Assembly: GCF_000182925.2 (NCBI RefSeq)
Contig: NC_026502.1
Location: forward strand, 3,844,001-3,908,000
DNA from: Neurospora crassa OR74A
Taxonomy: Eukaryota; Ascomycota; Sordariomycetes; Sordariales; Sordariaceae
Reading direction: 5' to 3'
Length of the DNA: 64,000 bases
The notes under the pieces were generated by a model. It worked only from the letters and a program-made list of their open reading frames with translations. It had not been told where the DNA came from and searched no databases. The translations under genes and the position numbers were made by a program. How positions within the stretch are numbered: position 1 is the first letter of the stretch; every line of letters begins with the position of its first letter. Shown here piece by piece: positions 11,833 to 23,811 of the stretch.

Positions 11833-13684
11833 CTACCTCGCGTACACTTTGACCATGCCGTCTCCACCACTGCTAACCACCCATTTTCCGTCCTGACTCC
11901 ATACAACGGCGCAGACACCTTCGCCGCGCATGCTCCTATGGCAAGTCATTTCTTGCGTGCATGACCTTGTCTCGAGAGACCAGAAGCGCAGCGACATGTC
12001 GTGTCCGGCGCTGACGAGCTCGCGGCCGTCGGGGCTGAGAGAAAGGCTAGAGACGGATCCTGGATGGGCTAGCATGTTGTATGTGCATTGACCTGAGGGA
12101 AAGTTAGTCTTGAGTACGCACGCACGCTCTCAGGAGACAGCAGACTTACCGCTATTGGCATCAAAGAACCTAATGTAGCGATCTTCATGGCCAGAAATGA
12201 TGGTACCCTCCACGCCAGAGCCCGCCATGGACCGGCCACCCCCGGTAGGCCCACCACCAGTTTCATCTTCACCACCGGGGCCTTGTGTTTGGTCCAATCC
12301 AACGGTTGTTGCTACAACAGCGTTCACGGCGGTGTTGATGGTGCCGTCATATGTATCCAAGCTCGCCATCGTTCCAATCTCCTCTCCGCTGCGTGTGTCG
12401 TAGACAATGATGGCGGCATCCGCGTAGCTGACAGCAAAGGTCTCACCATTGGGACTGAGGGCAGTAATACACGTCGGGCTAGCTTCCGAGTTGGCCCTCT
12501 TAATGGTATGCACAAGCGTATGATGGAAGGGAGAGTTGGATGCCGTGGTCGGCTGTGGCGAGCTGGGGAATGCGGAGCCAGAGCTCATGGAGTTGCCTCT
12601 AACACGTCCGCCTGGCCCACGACGAGCTGGTCCCGGCTGGGGCGATGTGAGTTGAGGAGGTGCGCTGACAGCCCACACCTTGACAGTCCCGTCCGCCGCT
12701 CCGGACACCAGCAGAATCCTATCGGGTGGACCATGGCTATTGGTCTGACCGAAAATGGCACCCAGGTTCGTGGGCAAAACGCAAAGCGCCCAGACAGCGT
12801 CGGTATGGCCATCTAGGGTGGCCTTGGGATCAACCCTTCCTCTTTCCCACACGCGAATCGTGGCATCTTGACCACCCGAGAAAATCCAACCATCACCCTG
12901 AGCACGACCGCCGGTAGAGAAGTTGGGGGATGGCGACCAAGACGCGAGAGACAACACGGCCCCGCTATGGCCGCGATGTGTAAAGTCCGCCGCAACATCG
13001 AGATCTCCATCAGCATTTCGTTGGCCAATGTGCCTGTCAGGAATATGGAATCTCTTGACCAAGCCGTCGTCTCCCGCCGTGCAGATCTCAGGCTCGCCAG
13101 GGCTTCCGCCACCCGAGAAGATAACAGTCCGTACCACATCCAGATGACCGCGCAAGCCAAAGCGGAATTTGAACATTGCACCCTCTGCCTTCTGGTTCAG
13201 GGACCCAAGCGAAAGCTCGTGCTCGGCGCTCCGTCTACGCGCCATGCCGCTCGAGCTCTTTCTTCGGTGGGAGAGCGCTCCACGATTAGGAGACTTGGTT
13301 AGGTTCTCGGCGCTGGGGAAGGCATCCGTGTCAGGCCTGCTGGAAAAAGACTGTTGCGGGGTCGGCTGTGTCATCGCGGTAGGATCCTGGAAGTTGGATT
13401 CGTTAAAGTCCCATGCATCCGTGGTCGAGGCGGATTTTGGGGCAGCCGGCTCACGTCCATCTCCCCTAACCATCGGAGGTGCCTTGCTGAGCGCAGAAGT
13501 TGGCTCTTCGGCTGGCTGAGATTGCATCGAAGCTGACCAGTCGGGGGTTTCACCACTCTTCAGGATATCGTGTAGCTGCTGTCCTCTGGACGAACGCTCC
13601 ATAGGCGCTCCTTGCAGTTCGCCATATCCCTTCGGTGGCTGGTTAGTCTGCGGCCGCGGTCCAGCTACATGCTGTTGCTGTTGC

Positions 13685-13747
<63 letters not shown>

Positions 13748-14594
13748 TGATTCTGCAGAGCGGCAGCAGTCGTAGTAGCATTAGCAGCAGCTGCCTGCTG
13801 GGCAAGCAGGTCCCGAATCTGGCTTTGTTGAGAACGCTGGTAGGACTGCTCAAGCTGCTGGTTCATGGCTTCACCCTCGCGAAAGTCGTCTAGGATAGGC
13901 AGGGGCGGGGATTCTCGTGGTGGTTGCGGGTTGGCTGGCGTCACCATCAGATAAGTAAACTCGGCCTGACACTGATCGAGGAATGTTTTGAGTTCGTTGC
14001 GCGCGGATTCGTCGTCTAGAGGACCGATATCGAGGTTCTCGGCCTCGTTGGGGGCTCCAGAGAGCTTTGTGTTTGCTGTGAGGATGTGTCAGAACGTGGT
14101 AGCAGACAGGATGAAAGAAATGTGCTTACGGCGCAACTTTTCCTGTATGAGGGCGGACCGGTCAAGCTTGGTTTTGTTGGCCTCTGCGTCAGCGCCACCC
14201 TCAGCTCCCTTCTCTTTACCAGTAGACTTTAGGGCAGCGCTCTGCTCCTTGACCTTCTTTTCGAGTATCGAGACATATCTCTTGAGTGCCTTTTGTGTCG
14301 CGTCTGCTCTCCTGGCCTGACCCTCGAGGTTCGCTATCCTCGCGCGCATCTCCTGCTTTTCGATCTCCCAGGCATTGCGGTCGCGCTCATGACGGTGCCA
14401 CTCTGTCTGGAGGAAGCGCATGACACCTGCATGACGAGTGTTAGCCCTGACAACGAAGTAGTTTGGTCTGGTGCCTGAACCGACTAACCTTGGAGTGTAT
14501 ACTCGGTCGCGGGCGGCTGACCAGAGCCATTGCCCATTACCCCGCCTATCTCATGGCCCGCGCCAAACGAGACATGAACGCCGTTGGTGCCCAT
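11833..14594 (-). CDS. ham-3: Striatin, scaffold of the STRIPAK complex (PRO11/HAM-3)
   Basis: This is the regulatory B''' subunit and scaffold of STRIPAK; in Neurospora and Sordaria it is needed for hyphal fusion and fruiting-body development. Four exons (14594-14489, 14426-14130, 14075-12150, 12092-11833) with introns of 62, 54 and 57 nt encode 862 residues, close to Sordaria PRO11. Residues 33-55 hold the striatin signature [20 protein letters not shown], spliced across intron 1, followed by a coiled coil to about 115. A 26-residue glutamine run lies near 243-269. WD40 repeats fill about 435 to the end, with typical GH...D..IRVW blades. The last exon supplies the final two blades and ends VKVYAR. 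Splice phases all agree. The symbol follows the Neurospora name; the Sordaria orthologue is pro11. Confidence 0.96.
13672..13749 (-). repeat. Polyglutamine-coding CAG/CAA tract in striatin
   Basis: Twenty-six consecutive CTG/TTG triplets on the plus strand read as 26 Gln in the striatin frame, in the linker between the coiled coil and the WD40 domain. Mixed CAG and CAA codons are used. Such tracts vary in length between strains. Confidence 0.95.
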
Positions 14595-16136
14595 AGCTGT
14601 GCGATATAATTGGGTGGTCGAAGCGACAGCTTAAAACCTGCGAAGCTTTTCGCGACGATAAGAAGCGAGGCTGGCGTGGGTCGGTCGGCGGCTAAGCAAT
14701 CGAGGGGAGGAGCAATTGACGTGGGAGATTCCAGCCGGACGACGATCGTCAGAGCGCACAGCGTCGACAAGTGGTGCTGAGCTGGTGAGGGACCGCGTGG
14801 ACCCTCGTCTCCCCCTTGGGTTTGTTTGCGGTGTGGTGGTAGGCAGGTAGTCGGGTGCGTAGTCCGAGGCTAGAAAAGCAAAGCAAGAAGTGAAAGGCAG
14901 TCGGGCAGTCGAGGGTCGTTACGTCGCGGTAGTGTATCGAATGCGATCCGTTCGTCGGCCAGCTACGCTACGTATCTGCGTGCCTTGGCTGGAAGTGGAA
15001 TTAGAAGAAGTGAAAGCCACAAGGGGGGGATGGCGCCGTCGATTGATCCGCGGCGGCTTGAAAAAGCGGGAGGAGTGACCCTGATCTGCAAAAAGGTCCT
15101 GGTTCCCTTGCGTTGGGGTATGCTAAGACATGGGATAAAAAGCGAAGACGTGAAAAGAAAAAAAAGAGATGATGGCGAGTCCCTGGATTCGCGATGGTGG
15201 TTCAAACCAAGGTTCCGTTATGATGCGCGTACGAACCACTCGACCAACCTAGCTCCAGTCTCACTCTATCGACCTAGCAAAGTGGGCTGCCAGCCAAAAA
15301 CCCAAGACAGACGGGACTCGAGGCCTGCGGGTGGCAGACGGATAAACGCACTGCGTGGTTGGAGCGAGAGAGCCCACCACTGGCGACTGCCGGCTGCACT
15401 GCGCTGCGACTGCTGTAGTAGTGGTAGCGACGGGATTGCGATGCAGCAACTGGCAAGCGCGCTTTGGTCCTTGCAGCGTCCGATTGGAAGCTGGAGCGAC
15501 TAAACACACCATGGCTGTGTCTTATTGGCCTGCGTGTTATCTGTCCTGTCGCATTCCACCTACTTATCGCTCCTTTTCCTATCTCGACTATCGATGCTGC
15601 CATTCAACGAAAGGCGCCATGAAACTCACAGTCAACAAGATATTGATATTCACCATACGCGTTTATTGAAAACTCATTATCTAAGTTGAAACCTCAAGTT
15701 TGCCTGTTCTGTTGCACAACAGGAAGGGAATCTATCACCTCGACTTGCCGGTGTCACTGGCTCCTATTTTAACAACAACACCAAATCACAAAATTCGGAT
15801 GCTGCAAGGCCGCAATTGCCATCACCTTTTCCAGCGTCAGGGGCCAGCGCTTCCATGATATGGAAACTCAACAAAGAAAGCACAGATCGGAATATGCACC
15901 GTGCACAGACCCGAGGACTTGGTGACGTCCAGGGGAAGTGGAAGCTCAGGGGAGCTCAGCGACTTAAAAAAGCTTGGCGCCTTCAGGTTCAGTTGTCTGC
16001 AGTGGTCAAGATCTAATACACTTGGATTGATAGTAACATCCATTGATTCAAGTCATCACCTTTATGAAAATGCCGGGTATACAAGTAAACTCCTCCAACC
16101 TCCAACTCCAAAATCCCAAGAAGCATAGCAGCCCCT
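14595..16136. other. Striatin upstream region and rad14 3' flank
   Basis: About 1.5 kb between the striatin ATG and the rad14 stop. No frame has a recognisable domain. It should contain the striatin promoter and leader (minus strand) and the short rad14 3' untranslated region. Confidence 0.5.
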
Positions 16137-16696
16137 CTAAAACTCCAACTCCTCAACCTCCATCCCACAAGTCGTACACGTCTTGACCGTCATCCCCTCC
16201 TCATTCTCAACCGTCCTCCCCCATTCATGGACATGCTTCCCCCCATTATTGATCGTATCCCCAAACTTGGTCGCTTTTCCTCTCCTCCCTATTGAACTAC
16301 CATCACCACCACCACCATCTCCCCCTGCTATCCCGCCCAACTTGCCCGTGTTCCTTCTAAACGCCTCTGTCCTTGTCTTCCTCTTCAAGTCAAGCAACTT
16401 CTCCTTGAACTTGGCCTCCTTCCTTCTCTTCTTGTCCTGCTCACGCTTCTCAAACTCGGCATCCAGAGCCTCCGCCGACCCCCACTTGACATTGAACGCA
16501 TATTCCTCGACCTGGTATCGTAGAAAGAGCATCATGTCGTGCCAGTGGGATTTGTGCGGGTTCGGTTTGGAGAGGTGAGGGAGGAGTTCGGGGTCTTTGA
16601 GTTCAGCTGTAGCAAACCAGCGTCAGCAACTCGTATCATCATGGAGCAGGCAGTAAAGCAGGAGCACGCAAGCAACCAAGCAGGGAAGAAAAGAAG

Positions 16697-16732
<36 letters not shown>

Positions 16733-17663
16733 ACGATCAGTCAACAAATAATCCTCCTTCGCCTCCGTCTTGGTCAACAAACTGTACTTCTCCGGGAACC
16801 GCTCCTTACACTTGCCACACACGGCGCACCCAAACGTCTCTGCCCACACAAAGTCGATTTCCAGACTCCCACACTCTCTGCACTTCTTCGTCTCCTTATT
16901 ATCCGTCAGCACACTCAATCCCGGCTCGTACGGCCCGGCTTTAGTCCGCTGCAGCTTCCTTATCAACTGCATCCGCTCCCACTCCGCAGCCGTCATGTGC
17001 GCCGGCTTTTGTTCTTGTTCTGGCTGTCCCGGCTTCGTGGGAACGGACAAGTGCTTGTTGAACGGATCATCTTCCAACGACAGGAACCCGCCCTTGGTGT
17101 CCGTCATGGCGCTAAAGTTGTAGTCGACGTATTTAGTGAACTTGCGCGAGATGGGGGGCAAGCTTCCCCCTGCGTCGCCGTTGCCGTTGCCGTTGTTGCC
17201 ATCTTTTCTGTCATTGGTCCCTGTCGCCGTGCGAGCGTCCCGGTTACTAGCCGGTACGTCATTTCGCGAGATCGAGGTGAACGGACGCTTGCGAGAGGCC
17301 GCCGCCGCCGCGCGACCGGCGGCGCCGGCTAGTTGGATGTCATCGGTGGCGGCGATGCCGGACGCAGTGCGTGGGAGAGAGTCGGAGGGGAGAGGGATGC
17401 CGGCGGCGCGGTGGTCGGCTTCGCGTTGGGTGCGGAGGTCTTTGACGCGAAGACGGGATTCTTCCTGATGGACGTGGAGGATTGGTTAGTTATCTTTTTT
17501 TTTTTAAGGATTTTGGTGCGATGGATATAAAGCCAGGCTGAATGGAGTGCCTTACTATGCGACGCCTGTCGGCAGCGGGAGTTGGTGGTGATGGTGGACG
17601 TGCTGCGGTTGTTGATCGGGTTGATCGGCGCGCTTGAGCTGGAGGAGTGGACGCCCGTTCCAT
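16137..17663 (-). CDS. rad14: DNA damage recognition protein Rad14/XPA (nucleotide excision repair)
   Basis: The XPA/Rad14 factor binds damaged DNA in the nucleus and organises the nucleotide excision repair complex. Three exons (17663-17556, 17464-16735, 16606-16137), with introns of 91 and 128 nt, encode 435 residues. The N-terminus has the charged RRIEESRLRVK segment, created across intron 1. The XPA zinc finger is C-x2-C-x17-C-x2-C (CREC then CGKC). It is followed by KERFPEKYSLLTKTEAKEDYLLTD and, across intron 2, PELKDPELLPHL, the conserved XPA core. The C-terminus ends in a second CxxC pair. Intron 2 contains a run of 33 A (T on the sense strand) close to its donor. I recall the Neurospora orthologue as mus-43 but cannot confirm it. 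Confidence 0.95.
16697..16729. repeat. A33 tract inside rad14 intron 2
   Basis: An uninterrupted run of 33 A on the plus strand. It ends at the first base of the rad14 donor hexamer (ACTCAC at 16729-16734), so the intron starts GTGAG followed by a long T run on the sense strand. Confidence 0.9.
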
Positions 17664-18358
17664 TGTGGAAGTTGCTAACTGTGGCGCAGTGTTGATAAGA
17701 TTATTTGTGAGAGGGAATTGTCATCAGAGGATAGTAGGTATTCAAGAGTATCTTCAACAAAACATAGAAAAGAATTGGTAATGGTTATTCATGGGAAAAG
17801 TAGTACATTCACAGAACGTGCTGTGTCGCGAAAGCAAATACTGTGCATCGGCCCCTCGATGACGCTGTTTGGATCGATTCGGCAGGCATCAGCCAAACAA
17901 GCAAGTGCTGCTTCGCCGCTTCGTTCCAAGGCGCCAGAGTCCGCCGCAGAGCGTATTGCCACATCCTCGGCAATCGCGACAACCTGACAAAGAAGTCAAT
18001 TCCATAACAACAAGACATTTGTAGAGGTAGTGAACACATAGTATGCCAATCCAGATAGTAGTGTATTGTTTGCTACTCCAAAGTCCTGGCAACGTAGCCT
18101 GCTAAGCGGACTGCCTCGCTGAGCCGCCATTTGCTTAATCCCATTAACCACCGCCCATCCGTCTAACCTGAACCAAAGGATGTCATGTCTATACGTAAAT
18201 TGCCAATGCTTCCCAAGCCATATTGGTACAAAGTATTACCCGCCCAGATGATAGCCGGCACGGTCGTGGATAACCTGCTGTTTCCCTTCCTTTTTTATTT
18301 ATTTTATTTTTTTATCTGCACCATGCAGCATTTCCAAAGTCGATTTTTTTGCATCGCT
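17664..18358. other. rad14 promoter region and pho88 3' flank
   Basis: About 0.7 kb between two minus-strand genes, with no coding frame of note. It should carry the rad14 promoter on the left and the Pho88 3' untranslated region on the right. A T-rich stretch lies near 18283-18318. Confidence 0.5.
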
Positions 18359-19106
18359 TTACTCCTCCTTGGCGCCACCGCGGCCAGCACGCTCGGCAGC
18401 CTCAACAGCCTTCTTGTCGCTCTGAGCAGCGCCGCCCTGGAGACCGGCCATCAGACCAGCAGACTGCTTGAAGGGACGCTTGAGGTCGCCGCTGGCGGGC
18501 TGGCCAAAGATGTGGATCTTGGCAAGGTTGGACTCGAAGGCGCCCTTGAGGGGGATGATGCTCTGGATGAGGAGGGGGTTGGTGTACTTGAAGTAGAGGT
18601 GCATGACGCCCATCATGAAGACGCCCATCATCTGGGAGCGGAGGAGCTGCTTGGACTGGGCGAGATCGTAGGCGTGGATAGTGGTGGTGACGAGCTTGCC
18701 CTCCTCAGTGGAACCCATCGGCGCCGGCTCAACGTACTTGAGGGTGGTGAGGTCTGTGGAGAGACCAAAGTTAGCAGACTGTGAATTCACGTTTCTCTCG
18801 AGGGAGAGGAAGCGCGACATACCCTTCTTCTTGTTGATGGTGTTCATGATGTAGAGGTGGATGCAGAGGATGATGACATTGCTGAGCGCGTAAAGAGCGC
18901 GGCAGAGGTTGAGAACGTTGGGGTCCTCGAAGGGAATCTTCTTGGCGACCTGCATCATACCAAGGATGATGATCAGGTTGGTGCTGTACGCATGTTAGCA
19001 ACTGGACTCCGACTCCCGGTCGCGACGATGTCGAGGACACGGCGGCACGTTTGTTCGCGCGTTCGGCAGGCGGTCGTGTTTCTTACATTTGGGGGGAGAG
19101 ACCCAT
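18359..19106 (-). CDS. pho88: Pho88/Snd3 endoplasmic reticulum membrane protein
   Basis: Pho88 family proteins are small ER membrane proteins. They were first linked to phosphate transport and later, as Snd3, to SRP-independent targeting of proteins to the ER. Three exons (19106-19087, only 20 nt; 18983-18823; 18753-18359) with introns of 103 and 69 nt encode 191 residues, matching yeast Pho88 (about 188). The spliced N-terminus reads MGLSPQITNLIIILGMMQVA, the family start, followed by KKIPFEDPNVL and a second hydrophobic segment. The soluble part has DLTTLKYVEP and the LLRSQMMGVFMMGVMHLYFK region. The C-terminus is Ala/Gly/Lys-rich. The tiny first exon is well supported because the family consensus appears only after splicing. 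Confidence 0.94.
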
Positions 19107-20032
19107 TGTGAATATGTTTGACCGCGGGGCGGAGAGATTAGAAAAGAGTATAACCAAATAAACGACGTTGACGACGTTGGGTGTCGACAACAAAGAATCA
19201 AGGGGAAGAATATGCGCAACTGGCGGTAGGTAGATGGATTGCGTTGGCAAAGAGACGGAGTCACAGAGGTGATGATGGATCGCGACAGATTTTATTTAAC
19301 TAGTGTAGCTGCAAGACTGCGGGATGGACACTCTGTCTGGACAGTTCCCTTTGGCTTGAGCCGGCCGCCGGCAAAAAAAGGCCAAGGCTGGATGCGATTG
19401 CCCAGACAAATTAGAAGCACCGACCGGAGCAGTGACACCTCCGTTGCGGAACGCAGGCGGTCCGAACTTGGCCAAATTCGCCGCCATCCAGAATCCAGCA
19501 CATGTGTTGTTGGCGACAACCTACCTCTAGGTATATACTTCAACAGATTCGGGGTCGTCCAATTGGTTGTTACAGGTCGTCGACGGACCACCATTCCCCG
19601 ATTCGGGCGCTCTAGCGGCGCTGTCTTTTAGTCAACACTCGGGGCCCGCGGCGCTGGGCATTCTCGTCCCTTTCGTTGGCTTCAACAATTCCATCCCATC
19701 ATTCTCTCTCTGCGGCAAAAGGACACGTTCCCAATCCTTTTATCGGAGAGAGAGAAGCTTACCGCACGCTATAGAAGGTATAATGCGCTTACACGACCCG
19801 GAATGGCTCCACGACCCGGCAATATGGAAATGCCAGTATTGAACATGATAACCCGCCTTCTCTACCAACGATATCATGGCATGCTAAACCATTCTGTAAA
19901 ATAGCTGTTTGTATCTGATGTTGGAGTTCGTCTTAATGGTCAGGATCAGGGACTTGATCCAAGGGACCAGTGAGGGGGTGGCTCGTGCGGCCGCTGACGA
20001 GACTTGCCAAGTCGGCTAATTGTGGGCCTTAC

Positions 20033-20052
20033 GATAAGATAAGACGCACGTG
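20033..20052 (+). promoter_or_regulatory. Tandem GATA motif followed by a CACGTG E-box
   Basis: The sequence GATAAGATAAG at 20033-20043 holds two GATA sites in direct repeat, with CACGTG at 20047-20052. GATA factors such as NIT-2 or the White Collar proteins bind paired GATA sites in Neurospora; E-boxes bind bHLH factors. Either flanking gene could be the target. This is a motif call only. Confidence 0.35.
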
Positions 20053-20954
20053 AAGCCAAGAGGGTATGGTGCCATCTTTCTCGAGCTCAACCCTAGGTTG
20101 TTGTTCCTATAAGTAACCCTGATATTGCATTGCTCGGGGAAAGCTGCCCCACCCTAATTTCAGAACCAAGAAAACATCGATCCGTTTACACAAGTGCTTG
20201 ATTTCATCCCGTACTTGTGAAGAGACTGTACTGACGACGCATTACTGGGAAGGTCACTTTGGAATCATCGTGATGAGGCTTTTAGATCATCGAATGACAG
20301 TCCGGGGCAGAATCGGGACTACGTTCTTACGCTCTGCAGTCTCCACCTTGAAAAGGCCGACCTTCGACGAGACACGATAACCGGCGCTTGTCCTGGCCTT
20401 TTATCAACACAAATCTACGAAGCTCTCAAGTTCATGAAACACAAATGATGATGATCATGGCCATCTACAGGACAGAAAGGGGCCTGTCTTGTTAGCGCCG
20501 ATCTGTGACAGTTTCAGAGTCACATCTAAGGGACCTCGCTAGAAAGAAACCAACCGTTCAGGGGAGCTCAAAACTGAAGTGTTCTAGAAGTTCGTGATGG
20601 TGATGGTTACGTGTTCTGCGTCAGTATCCACCACTCAAGTGCTTCCATTTCAGTGACAGAAATGGCAAAGACCAGGGTTGCCCTGGCGATCCGCGGATAC
20701 AAAGTAGTGTATTTGACAAAATGCCTAGCGTTGTGTGCTCAGCCACGGCACTGCACTGCAAGATGCTGAGAGCCACTCATGTCACTCTCAACTGCCGTGA
20801 ATGGGTTTCGGGAAACGCCTCACCAAAGACGTTGTTGATGATCCGTGTCTGATGCCGACTGGAGTGTCTTAAAAATAAAGGACAGTCCCAGATAGGTTAA
20901 TGAAACGGCAATCCAACGGACAATGAGGCGCCGACATTGCCCGACTGAGCGGCA

Positions 20955-20982
20955 CCCCGACGGGGAACCCGGAGGTCCGGGT
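20955..20982. promoter_or_regulatory. Two adjacent GC palindromes with CGG/CCG half-sites
   Basis: CCCCG-A-CGGGG lies at 20955-20965. It is followed by the 16-bp inverted repeat ACCCGGA-GG-TCCGGGT at 20967-20982. The first contains everted CCG/CGG triplets and the second inverted CGG-N4-CCG, the kind of half-sites bound by Zn2Cys6 activators. Confidence 0.35.
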
Positions 20983-22252
20983 GCGGGGACGGGCCGTTGG
21001 AGACACCTGAAACGGACATGTCGGCGATCGAAACTCCACCTCCCCGTGGTGTACCTACCTTAGCTTCCGATGTATGCTTCTTGGGCTGGCCGGCAGGGCT
21101 GTCGAACTCATTCCAAGTTGGCAGGGCACAATAACTGTTTCCAGGTTAGTTGTGCGGCTCCAACTTTGCCATGTGCAGCAAACTCAAGCCTTCTGGTCCT
21201 CCTTGCATGAGTGTCATCGTATCGGTTCGAGGTGCCCTGACTGGCACAGAGGCGCAGTTGAGATTGTCGGATCGTCCAAAGACCCACCGTTCAGCTGGGT
21301 TAAGATGGCTTTGCACGTCAAGTTAAGGCACAGTTATAAGGACGGGAGTTCGAGGATTGCTGGCAATCAGATTGCTCCTATCTATGTACCTAGGTGCGAG
21401 TGCTCGTTTGAGCTGCTTGAGCCAATCTAAATGAGCGTTGAAGCTCTGTTAAGGCTGAGATTTGGGGGATGTTGTGGACGTTAAGGAATACTTGTAACAT
21501 CCAAGCTAAGAGGCCTCACTTAATTTGATTATCGTAAATGCAGAGTGTCGGGTTGAGAGGTCCTTACTCCTTAACCGCCCGTGAATTTGATGGCAGCCCC
21601 GAATGGCCGATACTTGACATATACGTACAGCTTTGAAATCAAGGGAGAATGCTGTCATCGTTGGTCGTACACGGTACTCGGGAAACCGCTTTACTATCGA
21701 CATGCATAGCAGGCTGCCTTATACCAACTTAACCTAAGTACCTGCCGTAACAAGCTTTGAAGATGTGCGACTGGCGACATTACCGTCGGGTGCTACCTAC
21801 TGTACCTCTACATCATGCTGCTTCCAAGCTTTCAAGAAAATGACCGAGCAACTGAAGTGGCCCGGCCCGTCGAAACAACCTCAAACCTTCATCGAAGCTG
21901 ACGACATCTTGTCCCAACTTCTCTCTCCATGGAACAACATCCATCCTCACCTTTGACTTTTGTATTTTATCTCACGATTTAGTATGCACACCATCCAACC
22001 CCAGGCAACTGTATTACGCGTCCCGGGCGGTGGGGGGTGCATCAGCCCGCCCAATCCGGAAGGACCCCGGTACAAGCGGTTCATCCGGGCTGGTATTGTA
22101 CTATCAAACTATAGAGACAATGTCGTCCAAATGTGTTAAGCGACCTCTCCTGGGGCTTCTCTTGCGAGGACAGGTCTTGATTCCCTCACACCCAACCACA
22201 GGCATCGGCCGTCCACCCAGGAGCAGCACGGTCACACGCTAACTTAACCCTC

Positions 22253-22383
22253 ATGGCACTTGAGCGTTCCAAGCCCGTTCGGCGTGGTAAGCCCAGCCAC
22301 TAGCCTGTGCCATCCCTGCCCGGGCTCCTCCAATGGATCGCTGTCTCTGTCACTTGCCTGGCGTTGCCCTGTTCCTTACTTGA
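22253..22383 (+). promoter_or_regulatory. Two short upstream ORFs in the bZIP leader
   Basis: ATG at 22253 opens a 16-codon frame ending TAG at 22301-22303. ATG at 22333 opens another 16-codon frame ending TGA at 22381-22383. Both stop 169-249 nt before the bZIP ATG at 22552. If the transcript starts upstream of 22253 they would act as uORFs. The transcription start is not visible, and splicing in the leader could remove them. Confidence 0.4.
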
Positions 22384-22551
22384 ACTCTGGGTGCCCCGAC
22401 GCCGCCGCCGACAGTTCCCCCCCCGCCAGACGATCTGCCCGTTCCTTTCCTCCCATCTCAATCACCCAGCAGCTCTGGCCAGCATCATCCAGCGGACGGT
22501 TTCCATCTCAACCGACAACAACCACCGACCCCCATCACGGGCCACTCCGAC

Positions 22552-23811
22552 ATGAACGTCACCAATTCCGTAAATAAGACTGTCAATCCCAGCGAACTCT
22601 TCCTGGACGCAAATCAAGCCGGAACCGCTTGGGACCAGTCTCCGTATCACTCTGACCTGCTCTTCGCCGGACTTGGCTTCGACAACAGCTTCGCCATCGG
22701 CCAGCACGCGAATGACGCCTTCAGCGCTCTCGAGAACACCAAGCGATTGACGGCAAACTTTCCAACCCAACCATCGCTTGTTACGCAATCGCAGGTCTTG
22801 GAAGCGCAGCCAACAGGAAACGGGCCCACCTATCTCGACTCCATCCAACACTCGGGTCCCAACTTCGACTGGGCAGGGGACAATTCCATCAACTCCATCA
22901 ACTTCTCCATCCCCACTCCCTTCACCATCCCTCAGCAGCCCGTTTCCGGCTGGAATACTACCCCCGCGACGACTCCTCTTGCGCCCCGTCAGCATCGCAT
23001 TCCCGGTCCCGGCTCTGGTCCCGGTCGCAACTTTGGTCTCGCCAACGAACAACCAAACCACCTAAGCGAGAAGGACAAGTACCTCGCCATCACACATCGA
23101 CAAACTGATCAATACCATCGTATCGAGAAGCGCACCAAGCTTCAGCGATTGGTCAACAACATGAAGACATTGCCCGTGGTTATTGAAGACAGGCCGTGCG
23201 AGTTTCCCAAGCTCAGCAAACGGGGAAAGCACAGGGATGAGGATGACCTCGACGAAGACGAGCGGGTACTCAAGGGCGAGGAAGCCAAGGGTATGACTTC
23301 AGCGCAGAGGCGTCAACTTCGCAACAAAGTCTCGGCTCGCAATTTCCGTGCTCGCAAAAAGGGTGAGTTTACTTTTGTGTGATTCTGCTTGCGATGGACT
23401 TGTCCACTGACTTGTATTTCAGACTACATCAATGACTTGGAGGAAAAGTGCAAAGAGCAACACCGCACGATCCTCCAGCTGGAGGCCAACATGCGTGCCC
23501 AGATTACCGACAATGAGCGCTGTAAGGCTCTCATCGTCGAACTCTTGGGACTGCCAGAAATGGCGAATGTGCTCGGCCACTACGAGAAGAAGATCAGCGC
23601 CATGGCCCAGACGATTGCCCCTGCCCAGTCTCAGATCAACATGGACAGCAGTATAGCGGACTCAATCGGAATGCCTTCTTCTCAGTCACAGTCTCAAAGC
23701 ATGTTCTCAACCTCAACGTGGGCGCAGCAACTGGGAGACGAATCGGCCGAGGTCGATGATTTCAGTGATGAGATAGGCATAGACCCAGCCGGTCTTGATT
23801 TTCCACGTTAG
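22552..23811 (+). CDS. bZIP transcription factor
   Basis: This is a nuclear DNA-binding regulator. Two exons, 22552-23362 and 23423-23811, separated by a 60-nt intron (GTGAGT...TTTCAG), encode 399 residues. The N-terminal 240 residues are Asn/Ser/Pro/Gly-rich, as in activation regions. Residues of about 254-275 form the basic region RRQLRNKVSARNFRARKK, carrying the N-x7-R spacing typical of bZIP proteins (N, then R in NFR). The intron interrupts the helix exactly after this. The leucine zipper follows in exon 2, starting DYINDLEEKCKEQHRTI. An acidic C-terminal tail ends GLDFPR. The leader carries possible uORFs. I do not recognise a specific orthologue. Confidence 0.9.

Larger units (their letters stand above)
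19107..22551. other. Divergent intergenic region between pho88 and the bZIP gene
   Basis: A 3.4-kb spacer serving as upstream region for both genes. No coding frame with a known domain was found. It includes a tandem GATA site with an E-box, two adjacent GC palindromes and, near the right end, two short upstream open reading frames; these are listed separately. The length and the uORFs suggest a long leader for the bZIP transcript. Confidence 0.5.

Noticed and set aside
12187-12816. 209-codon plus frame
   Set aside because: It is antisense to the striatin WD40 coding region.
18185-18784. 199-codon plus frame
   Set aside because: It is antisense to the spliced, well-conserved Pho88 coding sequence.
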